A DNA stretch of 61,475 nucleotides from CANQBR01 sp964641395 (GTDB taxonomy: Bacteria > Bacillota > Negativicutes > Acidaminococcales > Acidaminococcaceae), in NCBI GenBank assembly GCA_964641395.1, contig CAZXKQ010000009.1:1-61475 (forward strand). The letters run 5' to 3'. Below, one piece after another: positions 1 to 8,080 of the stretch. The notes beneath the pieces are model-generated. The model was not told the origin of the DNA, did no database searches, and saw nothing but the letters and a program-made list of their open reading frames with translations. Every line of letters begins with the position of its first letter. Within the stretch, counting starts at the first letter, position 1. Made by a program: the position numbers and the translations under genes.

Positions 1-113
1 GGCCCACTTTTCCATGTAATACTGAGGTATTCTGTCTTGCGTTTGCTTAAGTGGCTATAATAAGCCATCGAAATACAAAAAAGATATTTTTTATTTCAAA
101 TATGCAATTAGAC

Positions 114-141
114 TTGACTTTTCCGCCCTTTCTGCTATACT
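114..141 (+). promoter_or_regulatory. sigma-A type promoter for the AAA/TOPRIM pair
   Basis: A TTGACT -35 hexamer (114-119) and a TATACT -10 hexamer (136-141) are separated by 16 bases. They lie about 50 bases before the start of the ATPase gene. The DNA from 60 to 135 is AT-rich, unlike the rest of the window. Confidence 0.6.
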
Positions 142-193
142 GGTATTGGCTACTTGGACGGGTGATATACCAGGGGGCTAAGGAGGCAGGACT

Positions 194-1609
194 ATGGATC
201 CCACCAGCGTGAGAATCATAAGCATAGAAATAAAGAACTTTAAAAACGTGGTCTGCGGCCGGCTTAACTTGGAGAACGCCAGGGAGGGCTACCAAGCCAG
301 CGTTTTAGGGTTGTACGGGCAAAATGGCTCTGGTAAAACTGCCTTGATCGACGTGCTGGAATTGCTGAAGTTCCTTCTTACCGGTAAAGCCGTGCCACAA
401 CGGTTCACGGACTACATCAATGTGGACAGCGAAGCTGCCGTAATCAAGTATGGTTTCAAAGTACAAAACCATGATGTCCCCAGTGCTTATACCGTTTTTT
501 ATGAGGTGAGTATGCGCCGGGAGCTTGCTGACGGCGGGGACGGCACAGAAAACCCTGCAGGTAGGACAGGCTACAGAACTGCGCTCTACGGCGAGGTTCT
601 CTCCTTTGCCTACACAGGGCCCGAGAGGAAGCTGAGACTTTCCTCCATCATTGATACGAGGACCGCCGCCGATAGGGTCTTCGTACCAAAGGCCAGGTAT
701 GAAGCCCTCATCGGGAACGATAAAGGAACGACTATTAACCTTCTCGTCGCTAAACAGCTGGCCCTTACCACCTCCCGCTCCTTCATCTTCTCTAGCGGGT
801 TCCTTAATAAGCTCTGCTCAAATTGCCAGGAAGAGTTTTATCTTTTTCCGCTAAAACGCCTTGTCTCCTTCGGCAACTGTGAATTGTTCGTTATTAAAAC
901 TGCCAATGCCGGCCTCATCAGTTTAGATGCCCTTCCCCTTGCCTTCAACTACGTTGATAAGGCGACTGCCGCCAGCGGCAACATGCTGCTCACCCTCAAC
1001 GAGCCGTCCTTGATTCCGGAGGAGGCCGTCACCCTAGTCCAAAAAGTTATCAACAGCATGAGCATAGTCCTGCTACAGTTGGTTCCGGGCCTTACCCTCA
1101 CTATCAAGGAGTTGGGGACCCAGTTCTTTTCCAACGGCGCCCGTGGCCGCCTTATCCAGCTTATGGCAAAGAAAGGTAGCCAGGAAATACCTTTGCGACA
1201 CGAGTCTGACGGGATCAAGAAATTGATCTCCGTTTTGCAACTTCTGATCGTCATGTACAATAAGCCTTCTATGACGGTGGCCATCGACGAACTAGACTCC
1301 GGCGTGTTTGAATACCTCTTAGGGGAAATGCTCCGCATTCTTTCCCAGCAGGGAAGGGGCCAGCTGATCTTTACTTCTCACAATCTGCGCCCTCTGGAAA
1401 CTTTGGATAAGGGCTTCATTGCCTTTACTACGACCAATCCCCGGCATCGTTATATACGCATGAGCAACGTTAAAACTAGCAACAACCTGCGGGATTTCTA
1501 TTATCGGGACATCATCCTCAGTGAACAGAGCGAACAGGTATACGAAGCCACTAATAATAGCGAAATCGCATTGGCGTTCAGAGAGGCAGGTGCTCCCAAT
1601 GGCTCGTAA
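194..1609 (+). CDS. AAA family ATPase (RecF/OLD-like), probable defence-system subunit
   Basis: A 471-residue P-loop ATPase of the ABC/SMC-like AAA_15/AAA_21 type. The Walker A motif GQNGSGKT is at residues 42-49 and is preceded by an N-terminal strand pattern (IEIKNFKNV) typical of RecF/OLD proteins. The Walker B motif TVAIDELDSG lies near residue 360, and an FTSHN switch-histidine motif near 393. A strong Shine-Dalgarno (AAGGAGG, about 181-187) supports the ATG. The gene overlaps the next one by 11 bases, so the two are probably translated together. Base composition is clearly lower in GC and codon use is looser (AAA, TTT, ATA, AGG) than in the genes from 2121 onward, which suggests lateral acquisition. 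ATPases of this kind paired with a TOPRIM protein occur in OLD class 2, PARIS and related anti-phage systems; the exact family is not settled. Confidence 0.8.
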   Translation: MDPTSVRIISIEIKNFKNVVCGRLNLENAREGYQASVLGLYGQNGSGKTALIDVLELLKFLLTGKAVPQRFTDYINVDSEAAVIKYGFKVQNHDVPSAYTVFYEVSMRRELADGGDGTENPAGRTGYRTALYGEVLSFAYTGPERKLRLSSIIDTRTAADRVFVPKARYEALIGNDKGTTINLLVAKQLALTTSRSFIFSSGFLNKLCSNCQEEFYLFPLKRLVSFGNCELFVIKTANAGLISLDALPLAFNYVDKATAASGNMLLTLNEPSLIPEEAVTLVQKVINSMSIVLLQLVPGLTLTIKELGTQFFSNGARGRLIQLMAKKGSQEIPLRHESDGIKKLISVLQLLIVMYNKPSMTVAIDELDSGVFEYLLGEMLRILSQQGRGQLIFTSHNLRPLETLDKGFIAFTTTNPRHRYIRMSNVKTSNNLRDFYYRDIILSEQSEQVYEATNNSEIALAFREAGAPNGS

Positions 1610-1865
1610 AAAGATCGTCTTTGTCATCGTGGAAGGGCCTTCGGACGAGGAGGCCCTTGGCGTACTCCTAGCCCGTATCTATGACAGAGCTTCTGTCCAT
1701 GTTCATGTTATGTACTGCGATATTACCACTAAAGACGGGGTTCATCCTGGAAATGTGCTGGCTAAAATCGGTAACGTCGTCCGAGCCTATTCCGAAAAGC
1801 GTTTCCAGCCAAAGGATTTCAGCAAAATTATTCACATCACAGATATGGATGGGGCTTACATTCCT
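1599..1865 (+). CDS. TOPRIM-like protein, N-terminal part, cut by assembly gap
   Basis: The first 89 residues of a protein starting at the ATG at 1599, inside the end of the ATPase gene. The motif VIVEGPSDEEAL (residues 9-20) has the conserved glutamate of a TOPRIM fold, and DMDG (82-85) fits the second, aspartate-rich TOPRIM motif. TOPRIM proteins act as metal-dependent nucleases or topoisomerase-like enzymes; with an ABC-type ATPase they form the effector half of OLD-like, PARIS-like or RloAB-like systems. The reading frame runs into 100 Ns at 1866, so the middle of the protein is missing. A plausible C-terminus is seen on the far side of the gap. Homology to a named system is inferred from motifs and gene order only. 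Confidence 0.65.
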
Positions 1866-1965
1866 NNNNNNNNNNNNNNNNNNNNNNNNNNNNNNNNNNN
1901 NNNNNNNNNNNNNNNNNNNNNNNNNNNNNNNNNNNNNNNNNNNNNNNNNNNNNNNNNNNNNNNNN
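1866..1965. other. assembly gap, 100 Ns
   Basis: Exactly 100 Ns, the conventional length for a gap of unknown size. The flanks share no repeat, unlike the second gap, so real sequence is probably missing. The gap interrupts the TOPRIM-like gene. Confidence 0.95.
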
Positions 1966-1966
1966 C

Positions 1967-2041
1967 GCTAACTCCAGCACAAAGTGGCCTGCCTTCCGCC
2001 GTGCTGTAAGCAGGAATAAGGCTTCCCTTTATGGAATATGA
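1967..2041 (+). CDS. likely C-terminal tail of the TOPRIM-like protein
   Basis: The frame that opens at 1967 reads as a protein-like tail (STKWPAFRRAV, then NKASLYGI) and stops with TGA at 2039-2041. Another frame out of the gap also stays open but ends earlier, at 2009, with a less protein-like sequence. The 1967 frame differs from that of the upstream fragment, but the gap length is arbitrary, so this does not argue against one gene. It could also be the end of a different gene lost in the gap. No terminator is visible between 2042 and 2120. Confidence 0.35.
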   Translation, partial: ANSSTKWPAFRRAVSRNKASLYGI

Positions 2042-2120
2042 ACCCAATATGGCAGTCAGACCGCACTCAGATAAGACATAGGCTAAGAGACAGCAGTTTG
2101 TATAAACAGGAGGGGAGAGC

Positions 2121-3803
2121 ATGCTCTTAGGTTTAGACGTAGGCGGCACCTTCACCGATGCGGTGCTCATCGAAGGAAAGCAGGTGCTGGCCCAGGCCAA
2201 GGCCCCTACCACCCATCAGGACGTGCTGGAGGGCATCCTGGCCGCCCTAGACAAGGCCACCGCCCAGGTAGACCGGCTGGGCCAGGTGGAGCGGGTGGTA
2301 ATATCCAGCACCATCGTCACCAACGCCCTGGCCGAGGGCAAACTGCCTCCCGCCTTCTTGGCGGTGATCTGCGGCCCGGGCATGAACACGGCGGGGAAGT
2401 TTCCCGTCACCCCCATGGAGTTGAAGGGCTGTGTGGACCACCGGGGCAAGATTACCGCCGCTGCGGACCTGGCCCCCCTGGCCAGGGCTAGGGAAGTGGT
2501 GGACAGCGCCAACGCCGCCGTCAGCTGCAAGTTCGGGGTGCGGCAGCCCCAGTTGGAGCGGCAGATGGCGGCCGCCCTGAAGCAGGCGGGCTACCGGGAG
2601 GTTTTCTTAGGCAGCGAGCTCAGCGGGGAGCTGAACTTCATCCGCCGTACCAACAGCGCTTACTTCGCCGCCCAGGTTTGCGACCTCTTCCGCAGCTTCT
2701 GCCAGCGGGTGCAGGGAGCCCTGAAGGAGAGACAGCTCAAGGCCCCCGTCCACATCTTGAAGGCAGACGGCGGCACCCTGCCCCTGGCCGCCGCCCTGGA
2801 GCAGCCGGTGGAGGCAGTCTTCACCGGACCGGCCGCCTCGGTGCTGGGCATCGAAGCCCTGGCGGCGGTGGCCCCGGAGCAGCCAGGCATCTCCCTGGAC
2901 GTGGGGGGCACCACTACGGACATCGCCTTTTGGCAGGGCGGCCGGCCCCTGCTGGCCAAGCGGGGAGCGGTGCTCAACGGCTACAACACCGCCGTCCGCT
3001 CCTTCCACATGCGCAGCATAGGCCTAGGCGGGGACAGCAAGCTCAGCGTCAGCCTGGTGAACGGCCGGCGCACCTACTACGTAGGCCCCCAGAGGGTGGG
3101 GCCGGCGGCGGCGGTAGGGGGCACAGCCCCCACCCTCAGCGACGCCCTGATCGTGGCAGGCTATGTCCGCTTCGGCGACCCGGACCGCTCCTGGCAGGCT
3201 CTGGCCCAGCTCTGCCCCGGCCTGGACCTGAAGGAGGAGGCGGAGCAGATCGTAGCCGTGGCAGTGGCCAAGCTCCGGGCCACCATTCAAGAGATGCTCA
3301 CGGAGTGGGCTAGGCAGCCGGTTTACACGGTGGACGACATTATCAAGGGCACGGCCTTCCAGCCTCGCCAGCTCATCGGCGTAGGGGGCGGCTCCCTAGG
3401 CCTGATCAAGGCCCTGGGGGCGGCCCTGGACCTGCCGGTGACCATCCCGGAGGGGGCCATGGTGGCCAACGCCATCGGCGCCGCCCTGGCCCGGCCCACC
3501 CTCTCTGCCGGCCTGCGGGCCGACACTACGGAGGGCTACTACCTGATACCGGAGAGCGGCCAGCGCCAGCCCCTGCCCAGCCGTTTCAACCAGCAGGCCG
3601 CCCAGGCCCTCCTCAGCCAGTGGCTGCACCAGCAGGTGGCGGCCTGGCAGCTGGCGGACCAGGAGACGGAGGTCATCGCCAGCGAGCACTTCCGCACCAT
3701 CCACGGTTACTATGAGATGGGGGATATCTACAACCTGCGGATGCAGTTGCGGCCAGGCATCCTCTACCAGGTAGAGGGCTTTGCCGGGGAGGTGGCACTA
3801 TGA
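2121..3803 (+). CDS. hydantoinase/oxoprolinase family protein (HyuA-like)
   Basis: A 560-residue member of the HyuA/acetone-carboxylase-beta/oxoprolinase ASKHA ATPase superfamily. The first phosphate motif GLDVGGTFTDA is at residues 4-14 and the second, SLDVGGTTTDI, near 258-268. Family members use ATP to activate amides or hydantoins, or carboxylate ketones; the substrate here cannot be read from sequence. It is shorter than classical HyuA subunits, which are near 700 residues, and no HyuB partner is present. A good Shine-Dalgarno (AGGAGGGG) precedes the ATG. Its stop overlaps the next start in ATGA (3800-3803), so it is co-translated with the deacetylase-family gene. The two products probably work in one pathway. 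Confidence 0.8.
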   Translation: MLLGLDVGGTFTDAVLIEGKQVLAQAKAPTTHQDVLEGILAALDKATAQVDRLGQVERVVISSTIVTNALAEGKLPPAFLAVICGPGMNTAGKFPVTPMELKGCVDHRGKITAAADLAPLARAREVVDSANAAVSCKFGVRQPQLERQMAAALKQAGYREVFLGSELSGELNFIRRTNSAYFAAQVCDLFRSFCQRVQGALKERQLKAPVHILKADGGTLPLAAALEQPVEAVFTGPAASVLGIEALAAVAPEQPGISLDVGGTTTDIAFWQGGRPLLAKRGAVLNGYNTAVRSFHMRSIGLGGDSKLSVSLVNGRRTYYVGPQRVGPAAAVGGTAPTLSDALIVAGYVRFGDPDRSWQALAQLCPGLDLKEEAEQIVAVAVAKLRATIQEMLTEWARQPVYTVDDIIKGTAFQPRQLIGVGGGSLGLIKALGAALDLPVTIPEGAMVANAIGAALARPTLSAGLRADTTEGYYLIPESGQRQPLPSRFNQQAAQALLSQWLHQQVAAWQLADQETEVIASEHFRTIHGYYEMGDIYNLRMQLRPGILYQVEGFAGEVAL

Positions 3804-5143
3804 CGGACGCAAAAAAGACCCTGGGCCTGGTCTTCTTCCCAGCCTTTGACTGGATGATCAGCCCCACCCACCCTGAGCGGCAGGAGCGGTTGCTCTACAC
3901 CAGGGACCAGTTGGAAGAGGAGGGGCTCTTCGACCTGCCCCAGATTAAGGAATACCGGCCCCGCCTGGCCCAGGTGGAGGATCTGCAGCGGGCCCATGTA
4001 GGGGTGCCCTCAATAGACAGGCTGGTCACCCAGGCCCACTACGTCAGCGCCGGAGGCTGCCTGGTGGCCGCCGACGCGGTCATGCAGGGAGAGGTGGAGC
4101 GAGCCTTCGCCCTGGTGCGGCCCCCCGGCCACCACGCCATGCGGGTGGTCCACGGCATCCGGGGCTTCTGCACCGTAAACATCGAAGCCATCATGGTGGA
4201 GTACCTGCGCAGCAAGTACAACGTAGGCCGTATCGCCGTGGTAGACACCGACGTCCACCACGGGGACGGCTCCCAGGACGTGTTCTACCACGATCCGGAC
4301 ACCCTCTACATCTCCTTCCACCAAGACGGCCGCACCCTCTATCCCGGCAGCGGCTTCCTGGACGAGGCAGGCAGCCCCCTGGCCTGGGGCACTACGGTGA
4401 ACCTGCCCCTCCAGCCCCGCACCGGGGACAGGGGCCTTCACAACCTCTACGATAATTTGATCAGCCACATCTTGGAAGACTTCCAGCCGGAGCTGATCAT
4501 CAACTCTGCCGGCCAGGACAACCACTTTAGCGACCCCCTGGCCTCCATGCAGGTGACGGCCCAGGGCTACGCCCGGCTGGCGGACAAGCTGAAGGCGGAC
4601 ATCGCCGTGCTGGAGGGGGGCTACTCCATCGAGAGCGCCCTGCCCTATGTGAACACAGGCATCATCCTGGCCATGGCCGGCCTGGACTACAGCAAGGTGG
4701 TGGAGCCGGACACCAGCTTCCTAGGCGGGGAGGATGAGCGCTGCGCCCAGCGGGTGCAGGCCTTGATCGCCCAGGCCGGGGCCCTGTACTTCACCCGCAA
4801 GGAGGAGAGCGCCCGCCAGCTGGCCAAGCTGGGCAGCGAGCAGGTGTGGCGGCGGCGCAAGTACATTTACTACGACGAGGAGGGGATCCGGGAGGAGCAG
4901 CAGGAGGCAGTCCACTACTGCAGGTACCGCAGCGACGGCTGCCGGGGCTACTTCACCATCCAGACCTCGGCCCGGGGCACCCGCTTCGGGGATCAGGCGG
5001 CCTTCATCGTCTGCCTGACTAGGAACTGCTGCCCCCGCTGCCGCCAGGCCGCCTACGAGGAGGCGTGGCAGGCTAAAAAGGGCAGCCGGCGCTCCTACGT
5101 GCTGGTGCAGGACGTGGCCAGCGGCCAGGTGGAGGCCCTGTAA
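3800..5143 (+). CDS. histone deacetylase family protein with Cys-containing C-terminal extension
   Basis: A 447-residue zinc-dependent deacetylase of the HDAC/AcuC/acetylpolyamine amidohydrolase superfamily. Active-site features are present: RPPGHHA (about 106-112), the metal-binding DVHHGDG (150-156), SAGQDNH (about 235-241, third metal ligand Asp) and EGGYS with the catalytic tyrosine (about 271-275). Bacterial members remove acetyl groups from small amines or proteins. After about residue 300 there is an extension of some 145 residues containing a CLTRNCCPRC segment that could bind metal; the minimal family fold does not need it. The gene starts inside the stop codon of the HyuA-like gene, which implies coupled translation. 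The substrate is unknown. Confidence 0.85.
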   Translation: MTDAKKTLGLVFFPAFDWMISPTHPERQERLLYTRDQLEEEGLFDLPQIKEYRPRLAQVEDLQRAHVGVPSIDRLVTQAHYVSAGGCLVAADAVMQGEVERAFALVRPPGHHAMRVVHGIRGFCTVNIEAIMVEYLRSKYNVGRIAVVDTDVHHGDGSQDVFYHDPDTLYISFHQDGRTLYPGSGFLDEAGSPLAWGTTVNLPLQPRTGDRGLHNLYDNLISHILEDFQPELIINSAGQDNHFSDPLASMQVTAQGYARLADKLKADIAVLEGGYSIESALPYVNTGIILAMAGLDYSKVVEPDTSFLGGEDERCAQRVQALIAQAGALYFTRKEESARQLAKLGSEQVWRRRKYIYYDEEGIREEQQEAVHYCRYRSDGCRGYFTIQTSARGTRFGDQAAFIVCLTRNCCPRCRQAAYEEAWQAKKGSRRSYVLVQDVASGQVEAL

Positions 5144-5186
5144 GCCGCTGGTTTTAATAAAATTTTACCCCTGCCCTGCCAGCTCA

Positions 5187-5195
5187 TGGTATAAT
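5187..5195 (+). promoter_or_regulatory. extended -10 promoter upstream of rdgB
   Basis: TGG followed directly by TATAAT (5190-5195) forms an extended -10 element. No good -35 is visible. It lies about 73 bases before the rdgB start and downstream of the deacetylase gene, so rdgB probably has its own transcript. Confidence 0.5.
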
Positions 5196-5267
5196 AGGAT
5201 GATAGATAGGGCAGCGGCCTGCCCGGTCTGGGAAGGGCCTGCTGCCACTTTATGAAGACGAGGTAAG

Positions 5268-5864
5268 ATGATGATAAAAGAACTGGTCATCGCCACCCAT
5301 AATCCAGGGAAGCTGGAGGAATTCCAGACCCTGATGGCCGGCCTGCCCATAGAGCTTAAGTCCTTGGCCGACTTCCCCCCCATGGAGGAGCCGGAGGAAA
5401 ACGGCCGCAGCTTTGCCGCCAATGCCCGCATCAAGGCCCTCTACTATGCGAAGAAGACCGGGCTGCCCTGCCTGGCGGACGACTCCGGCCTGGAGGTCCA
5501 GGCCCTGGACGGGGCGCCGGGAGTGCGCAGCGCCCGCTATGCAGGGGAGAAGGCCACCGCCAAGGAGAACAACGACCTGCTCCTGCAGAACATGAAGTTC
5601 CAGGTGAAGCGGAGCTGCCGCTTCCGCTGCGCCCTCTGCGTGGCCTCGCCGGAAGGCAGGGTGCTGAACGAGGTGGACGGCACCTGCGTAGGCATGCTCC
5701 TCCACCAACCCCTGGGGGAGGGGGGCTTCGGCTACGATCCCCTCTTCTGGTGCAATGAGCTGCACAAGGGGATGGCAGAGGCCAGCCCCCAGGAGAAGAA
5801 CAAGGTGAGCCACCGGGGCAAGGCCATCCGCCGCCTGGTGAGCATCTGGAACAAGCGGCGCTAG
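5268..5864 (+). CDS. rdgB: XTP/dITP diphosphatase (HAM1/RdgB family)
   Basis: A 198-residue house-cleaning pyrophosphatase that hydrolyses dITP, dXTP and ITP to monophosphates and so keeps deaminated purines out of nucleic acids. The family motifs ATHNPGKLEEF (residues 8-18) and CLADDSGLEV (about 67-76) are intact, and the length is typical. A Shine-Dalgarno (GAGGTAAG) precedes ATG-ATG at 5268/5271; either may be used. The stop codon sits in a 14-base palindrome (5856-5869). The next gene starts about 100 bases on with its own leader, so this gene appears to be monocistronic. Confidence 0.93.
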   Translation: MMIKELVIATHNPGKLEEFQTLMAGLPIELKSLADFPPMEEPEENGRSFAANARIKALYYAKKTGLPCLADDSGLEVQALDGAPGVRSARYAGEKATAKENNDLLLQNMKFQVKRSCRFRCALCVASPEGRVLNEVDGTCVGMLLHQPLGEGGFGYDPLFWCNELHKGMAEASPQEKNKVSHRGKAIRRLVSIWNKRR

Positions 5865-5968
5865 CGCCGTCCTGCTCCTGGCCGGGCGAGCCAATCTTTT
5901 GCTTGCATTATGCGGTCTTTTATTTTAAAATTACAGTATATACTAATTGAGTACCGGGAGGGACTATC

Positions 5969-7207
5969 ATGGCAATGACTATCCGTGACGAAGCTATTAA
6001 ATTGCACCTGGATAATAACGGCAAGTTGGCCACCAAGCTGAAAGTGCCTCTGGCTAACGGCCACGACCTGGCTGTGGCCTATACCCCGGGAGTGGCTGAG
6101 CCCTGCAAGGACATCAAGGAGAACGAGGATCTCTCCTTCGACCTCACCCTGAGGGGCAACTGCGTAGCCATCATCACTGACGGCACCAGGGTGCTGGGCC
6201 TGGGCCCCATCGGCGCCGCTGCCGCCATGCCGGTTATGGAGGGCAAGGCCTGCCTCTTCAAACGCTTCAGCGACATCGACGCAGTGCCCGTCTGCCTGGA
6301 CACCACCGATCCGGAGGAGTTCATCCGCACGGTGAAGATGCTGGAGAAGAACTACGCCGGCATCAACCTGGAGGACATCTCCTCCCCTAAGTGCTACGAC
6401 ATCGAGGATCGCTGCAAGGAGATCTGCACCATACCCGTCTTCCACGACGACCAGCACGGCACCGCCATCGCCTGCCTGTCCGCAGTTTTAGGCGGCCTCC
6501 GCTATGTGAAGAAGGATATGAAGACGGCTAAGTTCGTAGTAAACGGCTGCGGTGCCGCCGGCAGCGCCATCGGCCGCCTCTTGGTAACCCTGGGGGCGGA
6601 GAACGTGGTCATGGTTGAGCGCTTCGGCGCCCTCTACGCCGGTATGCCGGAGAAACTGGACCGCATCCAGACCGAGCTCTCCCTGAAGACCAACAAGGAG
6701 AAGAGGAAGGGCAACCTGGCAGAGATCGCCAAGGGGGCCGACGTGTTGATCGGCGTATCCGGCCCCGGCCTCTTCACCGCCGACATCATCAAGAGCATGG
6801 CTGACAAGGCCATCGTCTTCGGCCTGGCCAACCCGGTGCCGGAGACCAGCTACGCAGAGGGCATGGCTGCCGGAGCCGCCGTAGTGGGCACCGGCCGCAG
6901 CGACGCCCCCAACCAGGTGAACAACGTCAACGTCTTCCCCGGCATCTTCCGGGGCGCCTTGGACGTGCGGGCCCGGGAGATCAACGACGCTATGAAGGTG
7001 GCCGCCGTCCACGCCATCGCCAACCTCATCGACGAGAAGGATCTGCGGTCTGACTACGTGGTGCCCGATGCCTTCGATCCCAGGGTAGCTCCCGCTGTGG
7101 CTGCCGCCGTGGCCAAGGCCGCCATGGACACCGGCGTAGCCCGGATCAAGGTGGATCCCGAGGTAGTGCGGGCTAACACCGCCAAGCGTGTAGCCGCCAA
7201 CCTGTAA
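5969..7207 (+). CDS. NAD(P)-dependent malic enzyme
   Basis: A 412-residue malic enzyme of the short bacterial type, converting malate to pyruvate and CO2 with reduction of NAD(P). Visible features are AYTPGVAEPCKDI (about 34-46), the substrate and metal region NLEDISSPKCYDIE, FHDDQHGTAI, and a Rossmann segment VNGCGAAGSAIG. It lacks the C-terminal phosphotransacetylase-like domain of MaeB. A Shine-Dalgarno (GGGAGGGAC) precedes the ATG. Fumarase alpha follows 15 bases later, so the fumarate-malate-pyruvate route is encoded as one operon. That fits anaerobic C4-dicarboxylate or amino-acid metabolism. Confidence 0.9.
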   Translation: MAMTIRDEAIKLHLDNNGKLATKLKVPLANGHDLAVAYTPGVAEPCKDIKENEDLSFDLTLRGNCVAIITDGTRVLGLGPIGAAAAMPVMEGKACLFKRFSDIDAVPVCLDTTDPEEFIRTVKMLEKNYAGINLEDISSPKCYDIEDRCKEICTIPVFHDDQHGTAIACLSAVLGGLRYVKKDMKTAKFVVNGCGAAGSAIGRLLVTLGAENVVMVERFGALYAGMPEKLDRIQTELSLKTNKEKRKGNLAEIAKGADVLIGVSGPGLFTADIIKSMADKAIVFGLANPVPETSYAEGMAAGAAVVGTGRSDAPNQVNNVNVFPGIFRGALDVRAREINDAMKVAAVHAIANLIDEKDLRSDYVVPDAFDPRVAPAVAAAVAKAAMDTGVARIKVDPEVVRANTAKRVAANL

Positions 7208-7222
7208 TAGGAGGAAGAAGCT

Positions 7223-8068
7223 ATGCGGGACGTCAATGTAGCCCAGGTGACGGATACTATAGCCCGGCTCTGCCAGGAGGCCTGCTACTATCTGCCGGCG
7301 GCGGTACTGGCTAAGCTAGAGGCCGCCCAGGTGAAGGAAGAAGCCCCCCTGGGGCGGGAGGTTCTGGGCACCCTTATCGAGAACGCCAAACTGGCCCAAC
7401 GCAAGGCAGTGCCCCTCTGCCAGGACACCGGCCTCACCGTGGTCTTTATCGCCATCGGCCAAGAGGTCCACTTCGTAGGAGGGGATCTGTACGGCGCCAT
7501 CCACGCCGGAGTGGCCAAAGGCTATACCGAAGGCTACCTGCGGAAGTCTTCGGTGACGGATCCAGTCTACCAGCGGAAGAATACCGGGGACAACACTCCG
7601 GCCATCATCCACGCCAGCATCGTGCCAGGGGACAGGGTGCACCTCATCGTCTGCCCCAAGGGCTGCGGCAGTGAGAACATGGGGGCCTTGAAGATGCTGA
7701 AGCCGGCTGACGGGGTAGAGGGGATCAAGAAGTTCGTAGTGGACACGGTGCGCAGCGCCGGCCCCAACCCCTGCCCGCCCATCACCGTGGGCGTGGGCAT
7801 AGGGGGCAATATGGAGCAGGCCGCCCTGCTGGCCAAGTACTCCCTCACCCGCCAGGCAGGGGAGCACAATCCGGATCCCAGGTATGCCGCCCTGGAGGAA
7901 GAGCTGTTGGAGCTGGTGAACAAGACAGGGGTAGGCCCTGCCGGCCTCGGCGGCCGCATCACCGCCCTGGCAGTGAACGTAGAATACACAGCCACCCACA
8001 TCGGCGGCCTGCCGGTAGCGGTGAACCTGAACTGCCACGCAGCCCGTCGGGCCGAGGCAGAGCTATAA
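7223..8068 (+). CDS. fumarate hydratase class I, alpha subunit
   Basis: A 281-residue alpha subunit (TtdA-like) of the oxygen-sensitive [4Fe-4S] class I fumarase, interconverting fumarate and malate. The cluster-ligand regions are recognisable: CQDTGLTVVF near residue 73, CPKGCGSENMG near 144, and a CPPITVG segment near 179. The start is ATG after AGGAGGAAG. It lies 15 bases downstream of malic enzyme and 12 bases before the beta subunit, so all three share a transcript. L-tartrate dehydratase is the close alternative; the neighbouring malic enzyme makes fumarase more likely. Confidence 0.9.
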   Translation: MRDVNVAQVTDTIARLCQEACYYLPAAVLAKLEAAQVKEEAPLGREVLGTLIENAKLAQRKAVPLCQDTGLTVVFIAIGQEVHFVGGDLYGAIHAGVAKGYTEGYLRKSSVTDPVYQRKNTGDNTPAIIHASIVPGDRVHLIVCPKGCGSENMGALKMLKPADGVEGIKKFVVDTVRSAGPNPCPPITVGVGIGGNMEQAALLAKYSLTRQAGEHNPDPRYAALEEELLELVNKTGVGPAGLGGRITALAVNVEYTATHIGGLPVAVNLNCHAARRAEAEL

Positions 8069-8080
8069 GGAGGGGTGAGC

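Noticed and set aside
47..295. A minus-strand open frame across the left intergenic region
   Set aside because: No ribosome site or motif; it overlaps the promoter and start of the ATPase gene.
2678..3313. A 211-residue open frame inside the hydantoinase-like gene
   Set aside because: It is rich in R, P, G and A with no recognisable motif. It is an out-of-frame shadow of a GC-rich gene, as are many others in the window.
5856..5869. A 14-base palindrome at the rdgB stop as a terminator
   Set aside because: There is no loop and no T run; it may be chance in GC-rich DNA.
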